Source of the DNA: Liopterus haemorrhoidalis
Lineage: Eukaryota > Arthropoda > Insecta > Coleoptera > Dytiscidae
Direction of reading: 5' to 3'
NCBI GenBank assembly: GCA_963971575.1
Contig: OZ020616.1
Coordinates: 4,050,924 to 4,114,923 of the forward strand
DNA: 64,000 bases
The position numbers and the translations under genes were made by a program. The notes under the pieces were generated by a model. That model was not told where the DNA came from, made no database searches, and worked only from the letters and a program-made list of their open reading frames with translations. Positions 10,066-20,834 of this stretch are shown piece after piece; position 1 is the first letter of the stretch, and each line of letters opens with the position of its first letter.

Positions 10066-10762
10066 AGGGTTTTGTAGGTATGACCAAAAAACCCTTATAC
10101 CGTCATTTTGTCGTCTGTCTGTCTGTTCGGTAAAAATTGTAGCCAAACAGCTAAACCTAGAGAGTTGAAATTTGGCATGCTTATACAACTCGTTGACCCG
10201 CACATAGGAAAAATACCAAAACATCTAAAAAACATATCCCCCTAAAAATATAAACAAATATGTGCTCATCGAAAAAAAAAATATTTTTTTAAAATTCTCA
10301 GTAGGGTATCAAATGAAAGCCGTTAGTATGTGGATTAAAGATCAAAATTTTATTTTTGCAAAATAAATTATTTTTATGCGATATTTGCCAAAATTGTGCA
10401 AAAAAAATTTTGTCCCACACCCTGTAGCCCAGATGGTTTAAACTAAAAATCTGAAAAAATTCTAAGTAATGTACATTTGTGTGAACCGGAATAGTACAAC
10501 AGGAATTTTTGATCAGATTATGTTTTCGAAAAATAACACATTTTTTGTGTTTTTTGCGCGATCATGTAAAATATTTAATGGTATTATGTAGCACAGTAAA
10601 CAGAGCGCTTCGATGGTGTAATGGTTAGTATACTGGTGTTCTAATTTGCAAACTCGAGTTCAAATCGGCCTCTCGAGGCGATTTAATTTTTTCTGTTTTT
10701 TTTGCATATTTATTTTGTTTAAATTATTTTTTCAAAATTCTAGTTATATTTGGGCAAATATT
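10066..10762 (+). mobile_element. A-family element A3, 3'-truncated
   Basis: Carries the canonical start, a short (GTCT)n and the conserved core. The copy stops at about 10762, where it abuts L1; the hairpin end is missing. Confidence 0.75.
10604..10680 (+). other. tRNA-like cassette inside A3
   Basis: TGGTGTAATGGTTAG is a good A-box and CGAGTTCAAATC a good B-box, about 35 bp apart, followed by T-runs (TAATTTTTTCTG, GTTTTTTTTG) that could end Pol III transcription. No complete cloverleaf with a paired acceptor stem is evident, so it is tRNA-like, not a tRNA gene. Confidence 0.6.
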
Positions 10763-10763
10763 G

Positions 10764-11144
10764 TGGCGAGTCGAATTTCTCCATAAGAAATAAAGGGAAT
10801 CATATGTACATATATACATATACATATAAGGAAATACATATATGTATATGTTTTCCTTTTAGCTATGCTTGCATTTCTATCCTTTGGACCCATAATTATA
10901 AATATAAATCACTTATTTTAGCAAAAAACAAAAAGTTCATAGCTGCACTAAATCTGAGTTGTTGTCAAGATATCTAGGCGCGAACTGCTGGCCATGCGTT
11001 CATTTTGCTTTGTTTACCAAAATATGTATCACGTGATTGGTCACGCGTCGGAAAGCGATGCTTCCGTCGACTCTCACTCTCGACATTTACGTCGAGTGGC
11101 GAAAACGTCGAGCTAAGAGGCAGTCGAGTAACGGGGAATTACTG
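10764..11144 (-). mobile_element. L-family pogo-like MITE L1, one end truncated
   Basis: Matches the complement of 45709-46158. The right end is GGGGAATTACTG followed by TA. The left end is missing beyond TGGCGAGTCGAATTTC. Confidence 0.7.
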
Positions 11145-11413
11145 TAGTAGGTGTTAGGAACTCGGTTGTTTCTTCAATTTCCACTTCGTCGTTGTTTATT
11201 TCTGACTACAAATTCGGACCTGACCCAGTTAAAATTTCATCTTCCGCCATATCCTCCGTTTCGAGTTCTTAATCAATATTTGAAAAATTTACATTAATGC
11301 TTTTCTTTTCGCCATATCGACGTCGATGACGTACCTTCAACTCGCAGTTAACCACTGGATGAATATATTTATCTGTCGCGTTTCGCCTTGCTTTTTCATA
11401 ACTCTGTAATTCC
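11145..11413. other. unassigned, contains TSD of Z
   Basis: Moderately AT-rich sequence including CGCCATATCGACGTCGATG; no feature recognised. It ends with GTAATTCC, the duplicated target of Z. Confidence 0.4.
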
Positions 11414-11653
11414 TAGACTTACCATAATATTTTTTTCTCTAACCGGGACAATTTTGAGATTTTGCTAAAAACAGAAAGTAACGCCTTCTACGCTAGTACT
11501 TATGATTAAAAAGGATAAATAACGGAGTGGTTAACCAAAATCAAAATTTACCTAGTAATAATTTTTAATTATTCTTATTTGAACATAACTTATTATTAAT
11601 ATTTATCACTAGCGTGAAATTTCTTTAAAAATTCATTGTTATTTTTAATTATA

Positions 11654-12031
11654 ACCTATTCCAAACTTTTAGACGGAACTAAATGGAAATTTCGTTCTTT
11701 TAGGTTGTCACGAGAAGGGACCTTGCTTGGGTTACTTCATGTTCACATTTGGTATGTGAAAATTTAAAATTCCAACAGAGAAACCATGGAAACGAATAAC
11801 ATGTCAAAAATTTTAATACATTTTTCCATATTTTGAAGACAAAGAAAATAATAAATGGGAAATTTTTATTAAGAATAACAAAAAATTCAAATGCAATGAA
11901 AAGGACATTTTATATTAACAATCAATTTAAGCTAGAATTAAATGCTTAAGCAAAATGACTAAAAGTCCGAATTAATAGATAAAAATTACAAGATTTCAAA
12001 ATCTAGTTCCGCCTAAACGTTTGGAATAGCC
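11654..12031. mobile_element. D-family MITE D2, degraded ends
   Basis: The ends ACCTATTCCAAAC and GTTTGGAATAGCC diverge from D1, and TA lies on both sides. The interior keeps CGTTCTTTTAGGTTGTCACG and GAAACCATGGAAACGAAT in common with D1. Confidence 0.7.
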
Positions 12032-12046
12032 TATAGTTGTCTAATC

Positions 12047-12248
12047 CAGTGTTTCTCAACTGGTGATCCGCAGAAAAATTTTAGTTGTCGAAAATTTTTG
12101 TAACTACAAATAAAATAAATGTATTTAGTAACACATTAAATATATTTGTTTTCTTGCAAAAAATTAACCAACAATTATTATTAGTGGTCCGCGTTAGAAA
12201 ATTATATATTTTACTGGTCCGCGGTACGTTTTTGATTGAGAAACACTG
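12047..12248. mobile_element. F-family hAT MITE F2 (empty site for E1)
   Basis: Ends CAGTGTTTCTCAACTGGTG and GAGAAACACTG. Flanks GTCTAATC (12039-12046) and GTATAATC (12249-12256) match at 7 of 8. Positions 12110-12248 align with both sides of the E1 insertion in F1, without the insert. Confidence 0.8.
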
Positions 12249-12530
12249 GTATAATCGTCATTTCCCGAGGCTGCACTTTTTGTACAACATGTATATTTTG
12301 CATTTTTTATTTTTTACGAAATATCCGGGATAAAATGACAAACCTGCCGGGACCCCGGGATCATACCTTCAAACCGGGACAATCCCGGTCAATCCGGGAC
12401 GTATGGTAAGCCTAGTAATTCCCATAGTCAATTCGTTACTTCCCCGGCGTTTTTTGCGTTAGGCAGTAATGATCGTCGTTATAAAAGATAATTTGACCCA
12501 AATTTCAAGCCATTTTTCGTCATTATGTTA

Positions 12531-13464
12531 ATAGGGGATACGCATAAAATTTGTATTTCCTTAAAACTACATTATTTCGATATGTTAATGTTAGTTATGT
12601 CACCTAACAAAACAAAAATCACATTTTAATTAATATTATAGCCAAATTTTTTAATTAAAATATTGTAAATTTGAAATAAGCCGACCACGCCGCGAAGGTT
12701 GCCGAGTAAAAACGACTGAGTATAACGTCAAACGATAGGGGTTTCACGTCACAGATACAACTACAACATAATCTTTACACTTGTGTATATTGTATTGTTC
12801 GAGAGTTTTGTATTTGTTTTTAAACAATTTTTCACGCATTTACTATTAAAATGGCAGATAAAGATTTTGTTAGGGCTCAGAGTGATAATTTACCCAACAT
12901 TGATGCATTTATGCACACAACATAAAGTTTACTTTTTTCTGAAATATCGGTTTTATTTCGCCTCATAGCTTTCAGCCACAAATTTCGCCTTTTCTGTTGT
13001 TTTTCGCCATCAGGTAATGATATAAATTGTTTTTTTGGATTTCTAGTTGAACTAATTGTGCACATCGGTACTGAACAATATTTTCGATAATGTTTCGAAG
13101 TACTGGGGCCTGGATCTTCCATATTTTATATATTTTAATATAAAATTTAATTCGGTAAACATGTATAAATTGTTTTTATAGAATTAAACTTTATTTTAAT
13201 TAAAATCACTCTAACTTTACATAACCTATAAAAGTTATACAAACAAATAATTTCACAACAGACTATGTTCGCTGGGTAAGCTAGTAGTGTCATGCGTCAG
13301 TTAGAAGGGGTATGACGTCACACGTCGTTTTCGCGCGCTACGTACATTTATGATTTTTTTTAAGCCTTCAAATTAAAAAAAAAAATTAAAAACTGTTTTT
13401 TATGTTTATATGCAACAAGAGGAATATAATAAAAAAAATTAAAAAAATCATGCCTATCCCCTAT
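12531..13464 (-). mobile_element. THAP-exon TIR element, copy 1
   Basis: Starts ATAGGGGATACGCATAAAAT and ends ATCATGCCTATCCCCTAT, an imperfect inverted repeat with near-complementary cores. Copy 2 is at 25473-26500. It carries a THAP-domain exon on the minus strand. THAP DNA-binding domains occur in P-element and Kolobok transposases, so this may be a derivative of one; no clean target duplication is visible. It interrupts TCGTC-rich sequence at 12470-12530 and 13465-13620. Confidence 0.65.
12877..13122 (-). pseudogene. THAP-domain exon, copy 1 (incomplete)
   Basis: From an ATG at 13122 the frame reads MEDPGPSTSKHYRKYCSVPM, CTISSTRNPKKQFISLPDG and RRNLWLKAMRRNKTDISEKS, then KLYVVC. C-x4-C, a conserved P, W and the third C are THAP zinc-finger features. 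The final C-x2-H with HF is lost here because the sequence diverges after YVVC, but is intact in copy 2. The copy therefore cannot fold as a complete zinc finger. It acts in DNA binding in known families. Confidence 0.65.
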
Positions 13465-14349
13465 TTCGTCGTAATATCCGATGTCATTATAAGCGATAAG
13501 TCTCACGTATAAAAAGATATATATCTGGCCGGGACTTTGAAATTTCGTCGTAAAAACCGATATGGCGTTGTATCAGATGACGTTATAAACGATATCCATT
13601 GTATCTACAAAACCCTAAGTAAACATTATTTATGCGAATTAGATTAAAATTCAAAGTGACAGTGAAGAAGAAATAAGGTTGGAATAATCATTTGATTTGT
13701 TGTAATGTTATCTTATTAGCAAAACCTCGTTGTATTTTAAGTATAAAAGTTTGTTATTGAAAACGCGTCATTGAAACCAATGATTTATAATAAATAATGC
13801 TGGATATTTAAAATATTCTATCTTGACCTTGTTATATTGTATTCATTATTAATAAATTATTTAAAAACTAATGTCCCTTATCTTATATTTATCCTAAATA
13901 AATTATAATTGTATCTAAAAGTAGATTTAAAAATGTGTTAAACCTTAGTTCGGTTATAAATGTGTTATTTATGAAATGATGGAGAAAATGTTAAAACAAT
14001 AATGACCTTGTGTGATATCAATGCCTGTCAGTGAGCAAACTTGAACTATGATTTTGCAAAGAATATCATTTAATTATAATAAATATCTCTTCCATATCTG
14101 TACTTTGCAATGCACTTGCAGAAAATCCTTGCGCTAGGAAAATATACGTATTATCTTCTTATTTATTTTATACTGAGAATTCAGGAAGTATGGTTTCTGT
14201 TTATCATGGGTACTTGGGGTTTCCAAATTCATACCTAATTTTGTATAAAACCACATAAACGATTTGCAATAGTGTAGAGTCAATGTATTAGTAGAGTAAA
14301 TGTATTTTTGCTCATCACTTGGATTTGAGAGAGGTGAGGACCTTTTTTT
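13465..14349. other. unassigned; TE-like start, then plain AT-rich sequence
   Basis: 13465-13620 (TCGTCGTAATATCCGATGTC, GATGACGTTATAAACGAT) looks like the end of a decayed DNA transposon. Nothing recognised after that. CATCACTTGGATTTG at 14313-14327 recurs at 15276 on the other side of A4. Confidence 0.4.
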
Positions 14350-15270
14350 AAGGTTTTGTAGGTATGACCAAAAAACCCTTATACCGTCATTTTGTCGTCT
14401 GTCTGTCTGTCTGTCTGTCTGTCTGTTCGGTAAAAATTGTAGCCAAACGGCTAAACCTAGAGAGTTGAAATTTGGCACGCTTATACAATTCTTTGACCCG
14501 CACATAGGAAAAATACTAAAACATCTAAAAAACATACCCCCCTAAAAATGTAAACAAATATGTGCTCATCGAAAACAATTTTTTTTTTTAAATTCTGAGT
14601 AGGGTATCAAATGAAAGCCCTTAGTACGTGGATTGACGATCAAATTTTTATTTTTGCAAAATAAATTATTTTGATGCGATTTTTGCCAAAATTGTATATA
14701 AAAAATTATGTCCCACACCCTGTTGCCCAGATGGTTTAAACTAAAAATCTAAAAAAATTCTAAGTAATGTATATTGGTGTGAACCGAAATAGTACAACAG
14801 GAATTTTTGATCAGATTATGTTTTCGGAAAATAACGCATTTTTTGTGGTTTTTGGTTCACAAAGTACAAAAGTTATACCAATGTAAGACACTCACATGCA
14901 AGGAGTGCGATAGCTTAATGGGTTAGAGCACTGGTGTCGTAAGCTGGAAAACGAAGGGTTTCGAGTTCGAGTACGGAACGAATTTTATTTTTTCTGTTTT
15001 TTTTTGCATTTTTATTATGTTGAAATTATTTTGTCAAAATTCTAGTTATATTTTGACAAATGTTGTATTTAATTTTTAAGAGCGTAAATTTAATAACCAG
15101 TCTTATTATATGATTAACAGACGATAAATTATTTTAAAAATATCGTTCATTTTGCCGTGATTACTACAAAGTAAAATTTGTCCTACACACTCAGCATACC
15201 GCCTTCACTTATTATATACCTGCGAAACCCTGAAATGTGTGAATATTCACACTTCACATCAATTTTTTTA
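14350..15270 (+). mobile_element. A-family element A4
   Basis: Starts AAGGTTTTGTAGGTATGACC and has (GTCT)n at 14397-14426. The last 160 bp (from about 15108, GATTAACAGACGATAAAT) belong to a different A sub-type shared with 25257-25425. It ends with the GTGTGAATATTCACAC hairpin. Confidence 0.75.
14900..14980 (+). other. tRNA-like cassette inside A4
   Basis: GATAGCTTAATGGGTTAGAG is a strong A-box and TTCGAGTTCGAGTAC a B-box, followed by T-runs. The sequence between them is unlike that of the other A copies. Confidence 0.6.
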
Positions 15271-15371
15271 TTCATCACTTGGTTTTGGGAGTTTTGTTCG
15301 TCGTTTGGATTTGGAAGGTGAGGACCTGTTTTTTTTTTTTTGTTTTTCCAATTTGCTTTATTTGCCAAGGG

Positions 15372-15502
15372 CTCCAAAAACATTGCCAACATATATAAGG
15401 TATTGTGATCATACCGATTTTTACATTTCAAGATTTCGATGGATCTCCACGAATTGAGGTTCCTACATAACGTTTTGACTATTTTTAGCATGATGTCTGT
15501 CG

Positions 15503-15541
<39 letters not shown>

Positions 15542-15812
15542 GGTCTATGTACACGTGCAGAGCAAAGCAATGGAACGAGTTGATCAACTTTTGGTAAAAA
15601 TCGGTTGACTACAAATGGGAGTTTACTCGTGTCGGTTTTAAGATTCTTACGAATATTTCACAACAGAAATATTTCGAAAAAATCTATTTAACAAAAGTTG
15701 CTATAAAAGCAATAACTATCAACTTTTATTTGAGACATTTTTTGTTAAAGCAGCATAAATTAAACAAGTACTATGTGACGGCGATCGGTCCTGTGGTGGC
15801 CACAGATGATTT
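15372..15812 (-). mobile_element. B-family element B5
   Basis: Begins TTGCCAACATATATAAGG, has GATTTCGATGGATCTCCACG and a (GTCT)n tract, and ends GGTCCTGTGGTGGCCACAG. The part between CATTTTTTGTTAAAGCAGC and the end is shortened compared with B9. Confidence 0.7.
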
Positions 15813-16384
15813 TTTTATTTTTTCTTTGTATACATATTTGTTTATAATTTAGATTAACCCTTCTGGGAAACAGGGTGGGGGACAAAAGTTTTTTGATCAA
15901 TTTTTACCGAGAATCCCATCAAAAATATTTTATTTTTTTATTTATCCGCGTTGACTACCAGTTGCTGAACAGGTTGACTGCCAAGAGGTCGTATACGACC
16001 GCCGGCAAATATTTCAAAGGCCGATAGCCGAAAGGCCGATAGCCTAAGTAGAGATAATGATATGCAGGAGGGTAACACAAATATACATTTACACCTTATA
16101 CTGCCAATAACACAGCCCAACAGACATTTTGGTGGCTGCGAGTTTTTAACTGTCTCTAAGTAATATTTGGGCACAGAATCCAAAATAGTCGTCAGATTTG
16201 GTCTATCAGATCTAGTTTTTGAGATACGCTATATTGGCCTTTTTTACAATAAAATATCTTATTTCTTAACTTTTCTTAATTTTTCACGTTATTACTGTTA
16301 CTATTTGCTCCAACTGCCAGTTACAAACACAACAGAGACAAAGTAAGGTATTTATTTCACAAAGTAGATAAATATATATTCATC
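15813..16384. other. unassigned spacer
   Basis: 15900-16180 has a GC bump with a 24-bp direct repeat (GGCCGATAGCCGAAAGG / GGCCGATAGCC). A minus-strand frame of 81 codons here has no recognised motif. Confidence 0.35.
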
Positions 16385-16790
16385 ACTTATCACTTAAAAA
16401 TGTTCTTTTGTACGACTTTCTAGCATAGAGTTTACCAGAACAGTCTTTCTGAAGACTCCAACAATAGTAGGCCATCATGTGGCTATCTTATCTTCCTTGA
16501 TATCTATCTTCCATAGTTTTATGTCCTGATGGAATCTTTCCCCCGGTTCTTCTCTGCCTTATGATTTCCAAGAAAATTTTGTACTAGAATAAATGAACAC
16601 CAAGAATTAGATTCAATCTCGTTCATTGATGCAGTTGTATTGGATTGTGGATCTTCAGTAGGTTATCCTTATCTGAGGACCATCAAATATTCTGGCTTTC
16701 AGTTTTTCAGAGTTAATCCCAGGAAATTTACGTGTCAAGTAGCCTACACAAAGTCCATCTCGATTAAAAGTCTTTTAAATATATGCATGC
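16385..16790 (-). pseudogene. broken copy of an uncharacterised conserved arthropod protein
   Basis: In minus-strand order I can read KDFNRDGLCVGYLTRKFPGI with KLKARIFDGPQIR, then EIESNSWCSFILVQNFLGNH, then REEPGERFHQDIK, TMEDRYQGR, a stop, and MMAYYCWSLQKDCSGKLYAR. Each block reads well but they are in different frames, with at least one frameshift and a stop. The motif series (FLGNHKAE, GERFHQDI, MEDRYQG, MMA-YCW) is one I associate from memory with repeated uncharacterised proteins in insects and other invertebrates, with a middle block missing here. Function unknown. Q sequence adjoins its upstream end. Confidence 0.5.
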
Positions 16791-17112
16791 GATTCGGAGG
16801 GTCCCAAAGGGCTCAAACGGTCATGTGATCTTGTAATAAAAAATATGATTTTCCACGTTTTCATACAGCATGCCTATAATTAAGAGACTTTAAATTTGTT
16901 ATAACTTTCTTTTGACAAAAGGGCACGCAATATTAAATCAGAGAAAAACACAAAAATTTTGTGCAAGTGGAAATGCAATTTTCCCTATGAACGGAAAGCG
17001 TGCAGGGGTTTAGTACCATCCCTTTTTTGTTGTCACAGGGTAAATATTCTCTCCTCCAAAAGGCATGCTGTATGAAATCGGAGACCAAAAATGTCATGAG
17101 CTTCCCGGTCTA
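16767..17112 (+). mobile_element. Q-family foldback, single arm
   Basis: Matches the right half of the complete palindrome at 62092-62656: TGCATGCGATTCGGAGGGTC, CATACAGCATGCC, GCGTGCAGGGGTTTAGTACC, GGAGACCAAAAATGTCATGA. The left arm is absent. Confidence 0.75.
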
Positions 17113-17718
17113 TAAGTGGACAAGGTAGATATAGTTATGTAGTGTAGAGCAGGTTAATTTGGTGAGATGTGGAATGAGGGAATCGGGCGTATAGTGTGGG
17201 CGATTGCACCGCAGTGCTGCACAAATGAATGGCGATCCCAGCATCCATTACGTGTTACTCTACGGAGCTCCGAGCACGGAGCTTGGCCAAGGTGAACCAG
17301 TCAATGAATCTGTTGCTGTTGTAAGCGGTTCGGTGAAATTCTTACTGACTGACTTTACTCCGTTTCAATATGCATCCGCCATATGCAAAGGTTATCATAC
17401 TAACCAACACAATATTATATTGCAATATGGGGGCACACGACATTCATTATTGAACAATTAAAACATCGAAGAACTAGCCAAATCTAATAAAACAGTTTAT
17501 ACGCATAGCATCTATAGTTATTAGCGCCACACGTATTGTTTACAATTGTTTTAAATGATACTGCATTGGCTTGAAGAATACATTTACCTGAAGACGGACG
17601 GTCAAAAGGCAGTCCGGTATCAGTCGCCGATAGAAATACATTTCATTATACTGTTTCTCTACTCGCTTTTCCGATCCGTCCAGTAATCCGGTCCTCAATG
17701 ACGAAGAATAAAAAAAAA
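17113..17718. other. unassigned, moderately GC-rich
   Basis: An 85-codon frame at 17204-17461 (plus) has no motif I recognise and no support from repetition. It could be host or old TE sequence. TGACGAAGAATAAAAAAA leads into B3. Confidence 0.35.
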
Positions 17719-18340
17719 TAGCTGTGACCACCACAGGACCGACCGCCATCATAAAGTTTTTATATAAAATAATGTATTTATGTATTTAGCAGCAGAGTAG
17801 AAATAACTTGCCCTAATATTTTCTAACAGAGATATTATTTATCATGACCATAGAAACGTTACATATAAGTATGAAAAAATTGAGACTTAAAAAAAATTTT
17901 ACAAAAATTATTCGAAATTTTTCGTTTTATCAAAAAACGTCTCAAATAAAAGTTATTAATTATTGCTTTTATAGCAACTTTTGTTCAATAAATTATTTCG
18001 AAATATTTTTCTGTTGTGAAATATTCACAAAAATCTTAAAATCGACACAGTAAACTCCCATTTTTAGTCAACCGATTTTTACCAAAAGTTGATCAACTCG
18101 TGCCATTGATAGCAGAAGCTTAAATATGAAGTTTCATAAAAATCTTTTCAGCCGAATTTGCTCTGCACGTGTACACAGACAAACGGACAGACAGACGGAC
18201 AGATAGACCGACAGACATCATGCTAAAAATAGTCGAAACGTTATGTAGGGACCTCAATTCGTGAGATCCATCGAAATCTCGAAATGTCAAAATCGGTATG
18301 ATCACAATACCTTCCTTATATATGACGGTCAGTAAAAATT
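17719..18340 (+). mobile_element. B-family element B3
   Basis: Starts TAGCTGTGACCACCACAGGA and ends TATATATGACGGTCAGT, with GTGTACACAGACAAACGGAC and a short (CAGACGGA)n tract. It lacks few of the internal bases found in B2. Confidence 0.75.
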
Positions 18341-18365
18341 TTTTAAAAGTAATCGCAAAGAAATG

Positions 18366-18424
18366 TACCGTATTTTTCGGACCAGAAGACGCACAGGATG
18401 ATAAGACGCACCCCAAATTTATGA
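18366..18424 (+). repeat. ACCGTATTTTTCGGACC-type transposon end
   Basis: CCGTATTTTTCGGACCAG then AAGACGCAC repeated as GATAAGACGCACCCC. I recall near-identical end motifs in DNA transposons of other animals. Only about 55 bp remain between B3 and B4. Confidence 0.4.
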
Positions 18425-18440
18425 GAAAATTTTTAGAAAA

Positions 18441-18910
18441 AATCAGCTGTGGCCACCACAGGACCGACCGCCATCACAACGTACTTGTTTAATTTATGCT
18501 ACTTTATCAAAAAATGTCTCAAATAAAAGTTGTTGGTTATTGCTTTTATAGCAACTTTTGTTAAATATTTTTTTTCGAAATATTTCTCTGTTGTGAAATA
18601 TATTCGCAAAAATTTTAAAATCGCAAAACGAGTAAACTTCCATTTCTAGTTAACCGATTTTTACCCAAAGTTGATCAACTGGTGCCATTGATATCAAAAG
18701 CTTAAATATGAAGTTTCATAAAAATCCTTTTAGCCGAATTCGCTCTGCACGTGTACACGGGCCGGCAGACAGATCCACAGACAGACAGACAGACCGACAG
18801 ACAGACAGACAGATAGATATCTCAATTCGTGGTGATCCATCGAAAGCTCGAAATGTCAAAATCGGTATGATCACAATACCTCCCTTATATATGTTGACGG
18901 TCGGTAAAAA
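18441..18910 (+). mobile_element. B-family element B4, internally deleted
   Basis: Has both B ends (AATCAGCTGTGGCCACCACA and GTTGACGGTCGGT) but the block with AACGTTACATATAAG is missing; a (CAGA)n tract is at 18774-18815. It lies directly after B3 in the same orientation. Confidence 0.75.
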
Positions 18911-19472
18911 TATTTGTTATTACGATAACTTGTATCAGCAACAATCTGTTCATCTTCACTCTCACAAAGTGCTGGGTTTTGCCCTTTTTCCCGGCGTAAC
19001 TAATTGTGTGTGGTAACATAGTATTAAACACTATTGTTAAAAAATAATAAAATATTTATACTTGAATACATAGAAATTCAATTATGTATAACCACTATGT
19101 AATTTTATTTTTTAAATTTGTACTTTAATTGCCTGGCAATAAAATATTTTATATATATATATATATATATGTCTTCACTCTCTGTACTATCACTCGCGTA
19201 TGTTTAATAGTAGATCGAATGCTGCTGCTGATAATGAAGTTACAAGATATTGTTACGTTTATTAGACACACAGTTCCAATTTGTAGAAATAATTTGATTG
19301 TTTACATTGCGTCATTATACAAATGTTACTAACAAAATAAGTTATATAGTAAGGTCGGTAAACAAATTTATCTTCAATAAATGTCCATTTTAAGTGATGG
19401 TATAGTTATAAACAAATTGCGTATTGTGTTTGTGAGCCCTTTCAATACAACTAAATGCTTTATCGGGGAATA
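18911..19472. other. unassigned; (TA)n at 19151-19170
   Basis: AT-rich, with a short (TA)n microsatellite. No coding or repeat signal otherwise. Confidence 0.4.
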
Positions 19473-20060
19473 TACAGGGTGTTTGTTTGAAACGGGGCAC
19501 CCCGAAAATCTCCTTTATTTGTAAAGGAGTATTACAAAAAATCTTCAGAACAAAAGTTAAACTAGACAAAAAGGCGCATCTAAAGGTTACTATAAAAATT
19601 CTGAGGCACTTCCGGTTTCACCGGAAATGATGTCAACTTTTGATCTAACATAGGGAATCGATAATTTTATATTTTTTTCCTAAAAGTACATTAAATTATC
19701 TTTACAATGACACCAAAAAGTCATATTTTTATGTTAACCATTTCAAAATGGCGACCATTTATTTACAAAATAATAATCAACATAAGTTTTACAAAGTTGA
19801 ACGTAGCAAGCTTTGAAAACAATAAAAAAAGAAACAAAATATCTCTAAAATAAACTATTTGACTATTTAGAGAAAAAAAAAAAACTATTACTTTTTACAA
19901 TTATTTTACAAAAAAAAAATTACAAATGTTCGTTTAAACCACCATTATTGTCCACACATTTTCTCATTCTTAATAAAAACTCTTCCATTGCCCTTATAAG
20001 AGTACACTCTTGGATATCCCGGATTGCACTTCTAACCCTTTCTTCTAAATCTTATTCTCA
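19473..20060 (-). mobile_element. mariner-like relic
   Basis: TATACAGGGTGTTTGTTTG at 19471 looks like a TA-flanked mariner-type terminal repeat. A transposase C-terminus on the minus strand follows at 19920-20053. 19776-19830 (CAACATAAGTTTTACAAAG onward) is repeated at 61268-61324. Confidence 0.5.
19920..20053 (-). pseudogene. mariner/IS630-type transposase C-terminal fragment
   Basis: The minus strand reads LEERVRSAIRDIQECTLIRA, MEEFLLRMRKCVDNNGGL, NEHL, stop. A helical segment followed by R-x(2-4)-C-x-NGG-x(2-4)-HL is the usual tail of DD-D/E transposases (compare FERMQKFINLKGEYFEK at 57795). The catalytic part is not present. Confidence 0.55.
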
Positions 20061-20061
20061 T

Positions 20062-20215
20062 TATAATATCTTTGAAATTATTTTGCAATGGTCCAATATT
20101 AATTCAGACACCTTTATTTTGGACGATTGCCATTGCTGTTAGTACTAGGCTAGAATAGTACAATATAATGAGTATTAGTATCAAAAAGATATAATACTTC
20201 AAGAGTAATATAAAA
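20062..20215. repeat. J repeat, copy 1
   Basis: AATATCTTTGAAATTATTTT and GCAATGGTCCAATAT, then about 110 bp. The same left segment occurs at 25547-25583 in the same orientation, but there the following 110 bp are inverted (see findings). Confidence 0.6.
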
Positions 20216-20261
20216 AATTCGGACGTTTCGGAAACAGATTGTTGAGCAGTTTCCGCTCCTA

Positions 20262-20527
20262 TTGAGAACTGACAATAACTGAAGTGAAGCCTAGCGGAAT
20301 ATTTTGGAACTTAACGGAATAGGATTTTGTTGGATGTGGCTCATTTAATTGCATTGTTTGTATGTGTTAAAGTGAAGAAAACTTTAATAAAATGTCTTTA
20401 AAATCGCAACAAAAAATTAACTGCAATGTAAATTGTTGTGTATCAAATGGAAAATGTCAAAAAATCCTATTCCAATCGCCATTTTGTAAGCGAAAACAGC
20501 GCCTCTATAGGTAATGTCACTTCTCAA
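20262..20527. mobile_element. AA-family mariner-type MITE AA1
   Basis: TTGAGAACTGACA at the left and TGTCACTTCTCAA at the right form a 12/13 inverted repeat, with TA on both sides. It shares GCGCC and GGTAATGTCACTTCTCAA with 56943-57198. Confidence 0.6.
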
Positions 20528-20834
20528 TATAGACATTGTACATTAAATTAAAAATAAAAAAATATAAAAAATTAAGTGATTATAAGACTTCTTGAATAAC
20601 AGTAGAAAAATAAAATTACTTATCCATTAAAAACAAAAAAAAAAAAACGTTTTTCGGTTTTGAGAAATTTGAACAAAAAACCGTTTAAGCGGTGTATAAC
20701 CGCCGAGGTCGAAATTGGGCATCGTCGCTCATTATGATTTTCTCTAGATTGATTTTCATAGTACATTTTAATAATAACGACAGGTTGTTGAATCGCTCCT
20801 TAACAAATTTGTGAAGTCTCCACTACTTGGCTAA

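Larger units (their letters stand above)
11414..12414. mobile_element. Z-family hAT MITE containing D2 and F2
   Basis: TAGACTTACCATA at the left and TATGGTAAGCCTA at the right are near-perfect inverted repeats. Flanks are a perfect 8-bp duplication, GTAATTCC (11406-11413 and 12415-12422). CCGGGAC-type repeats lie inside both ends. D2 and F2 inserted later, in sequence. It is non-coding. Confidence 0.85.

Noticed and set aside
17204..17461. 85-codon frame as a gene
   Set aside because: No motif recognised; it could be chance in a less AT-rich stretch.
20393..20520. MSLKSQQKINCNVNCCVSNG as a THAP start
   Set aside because: It has two cysteine pairs but lacks the remaining THAP residues, and lies in MITE AA1.
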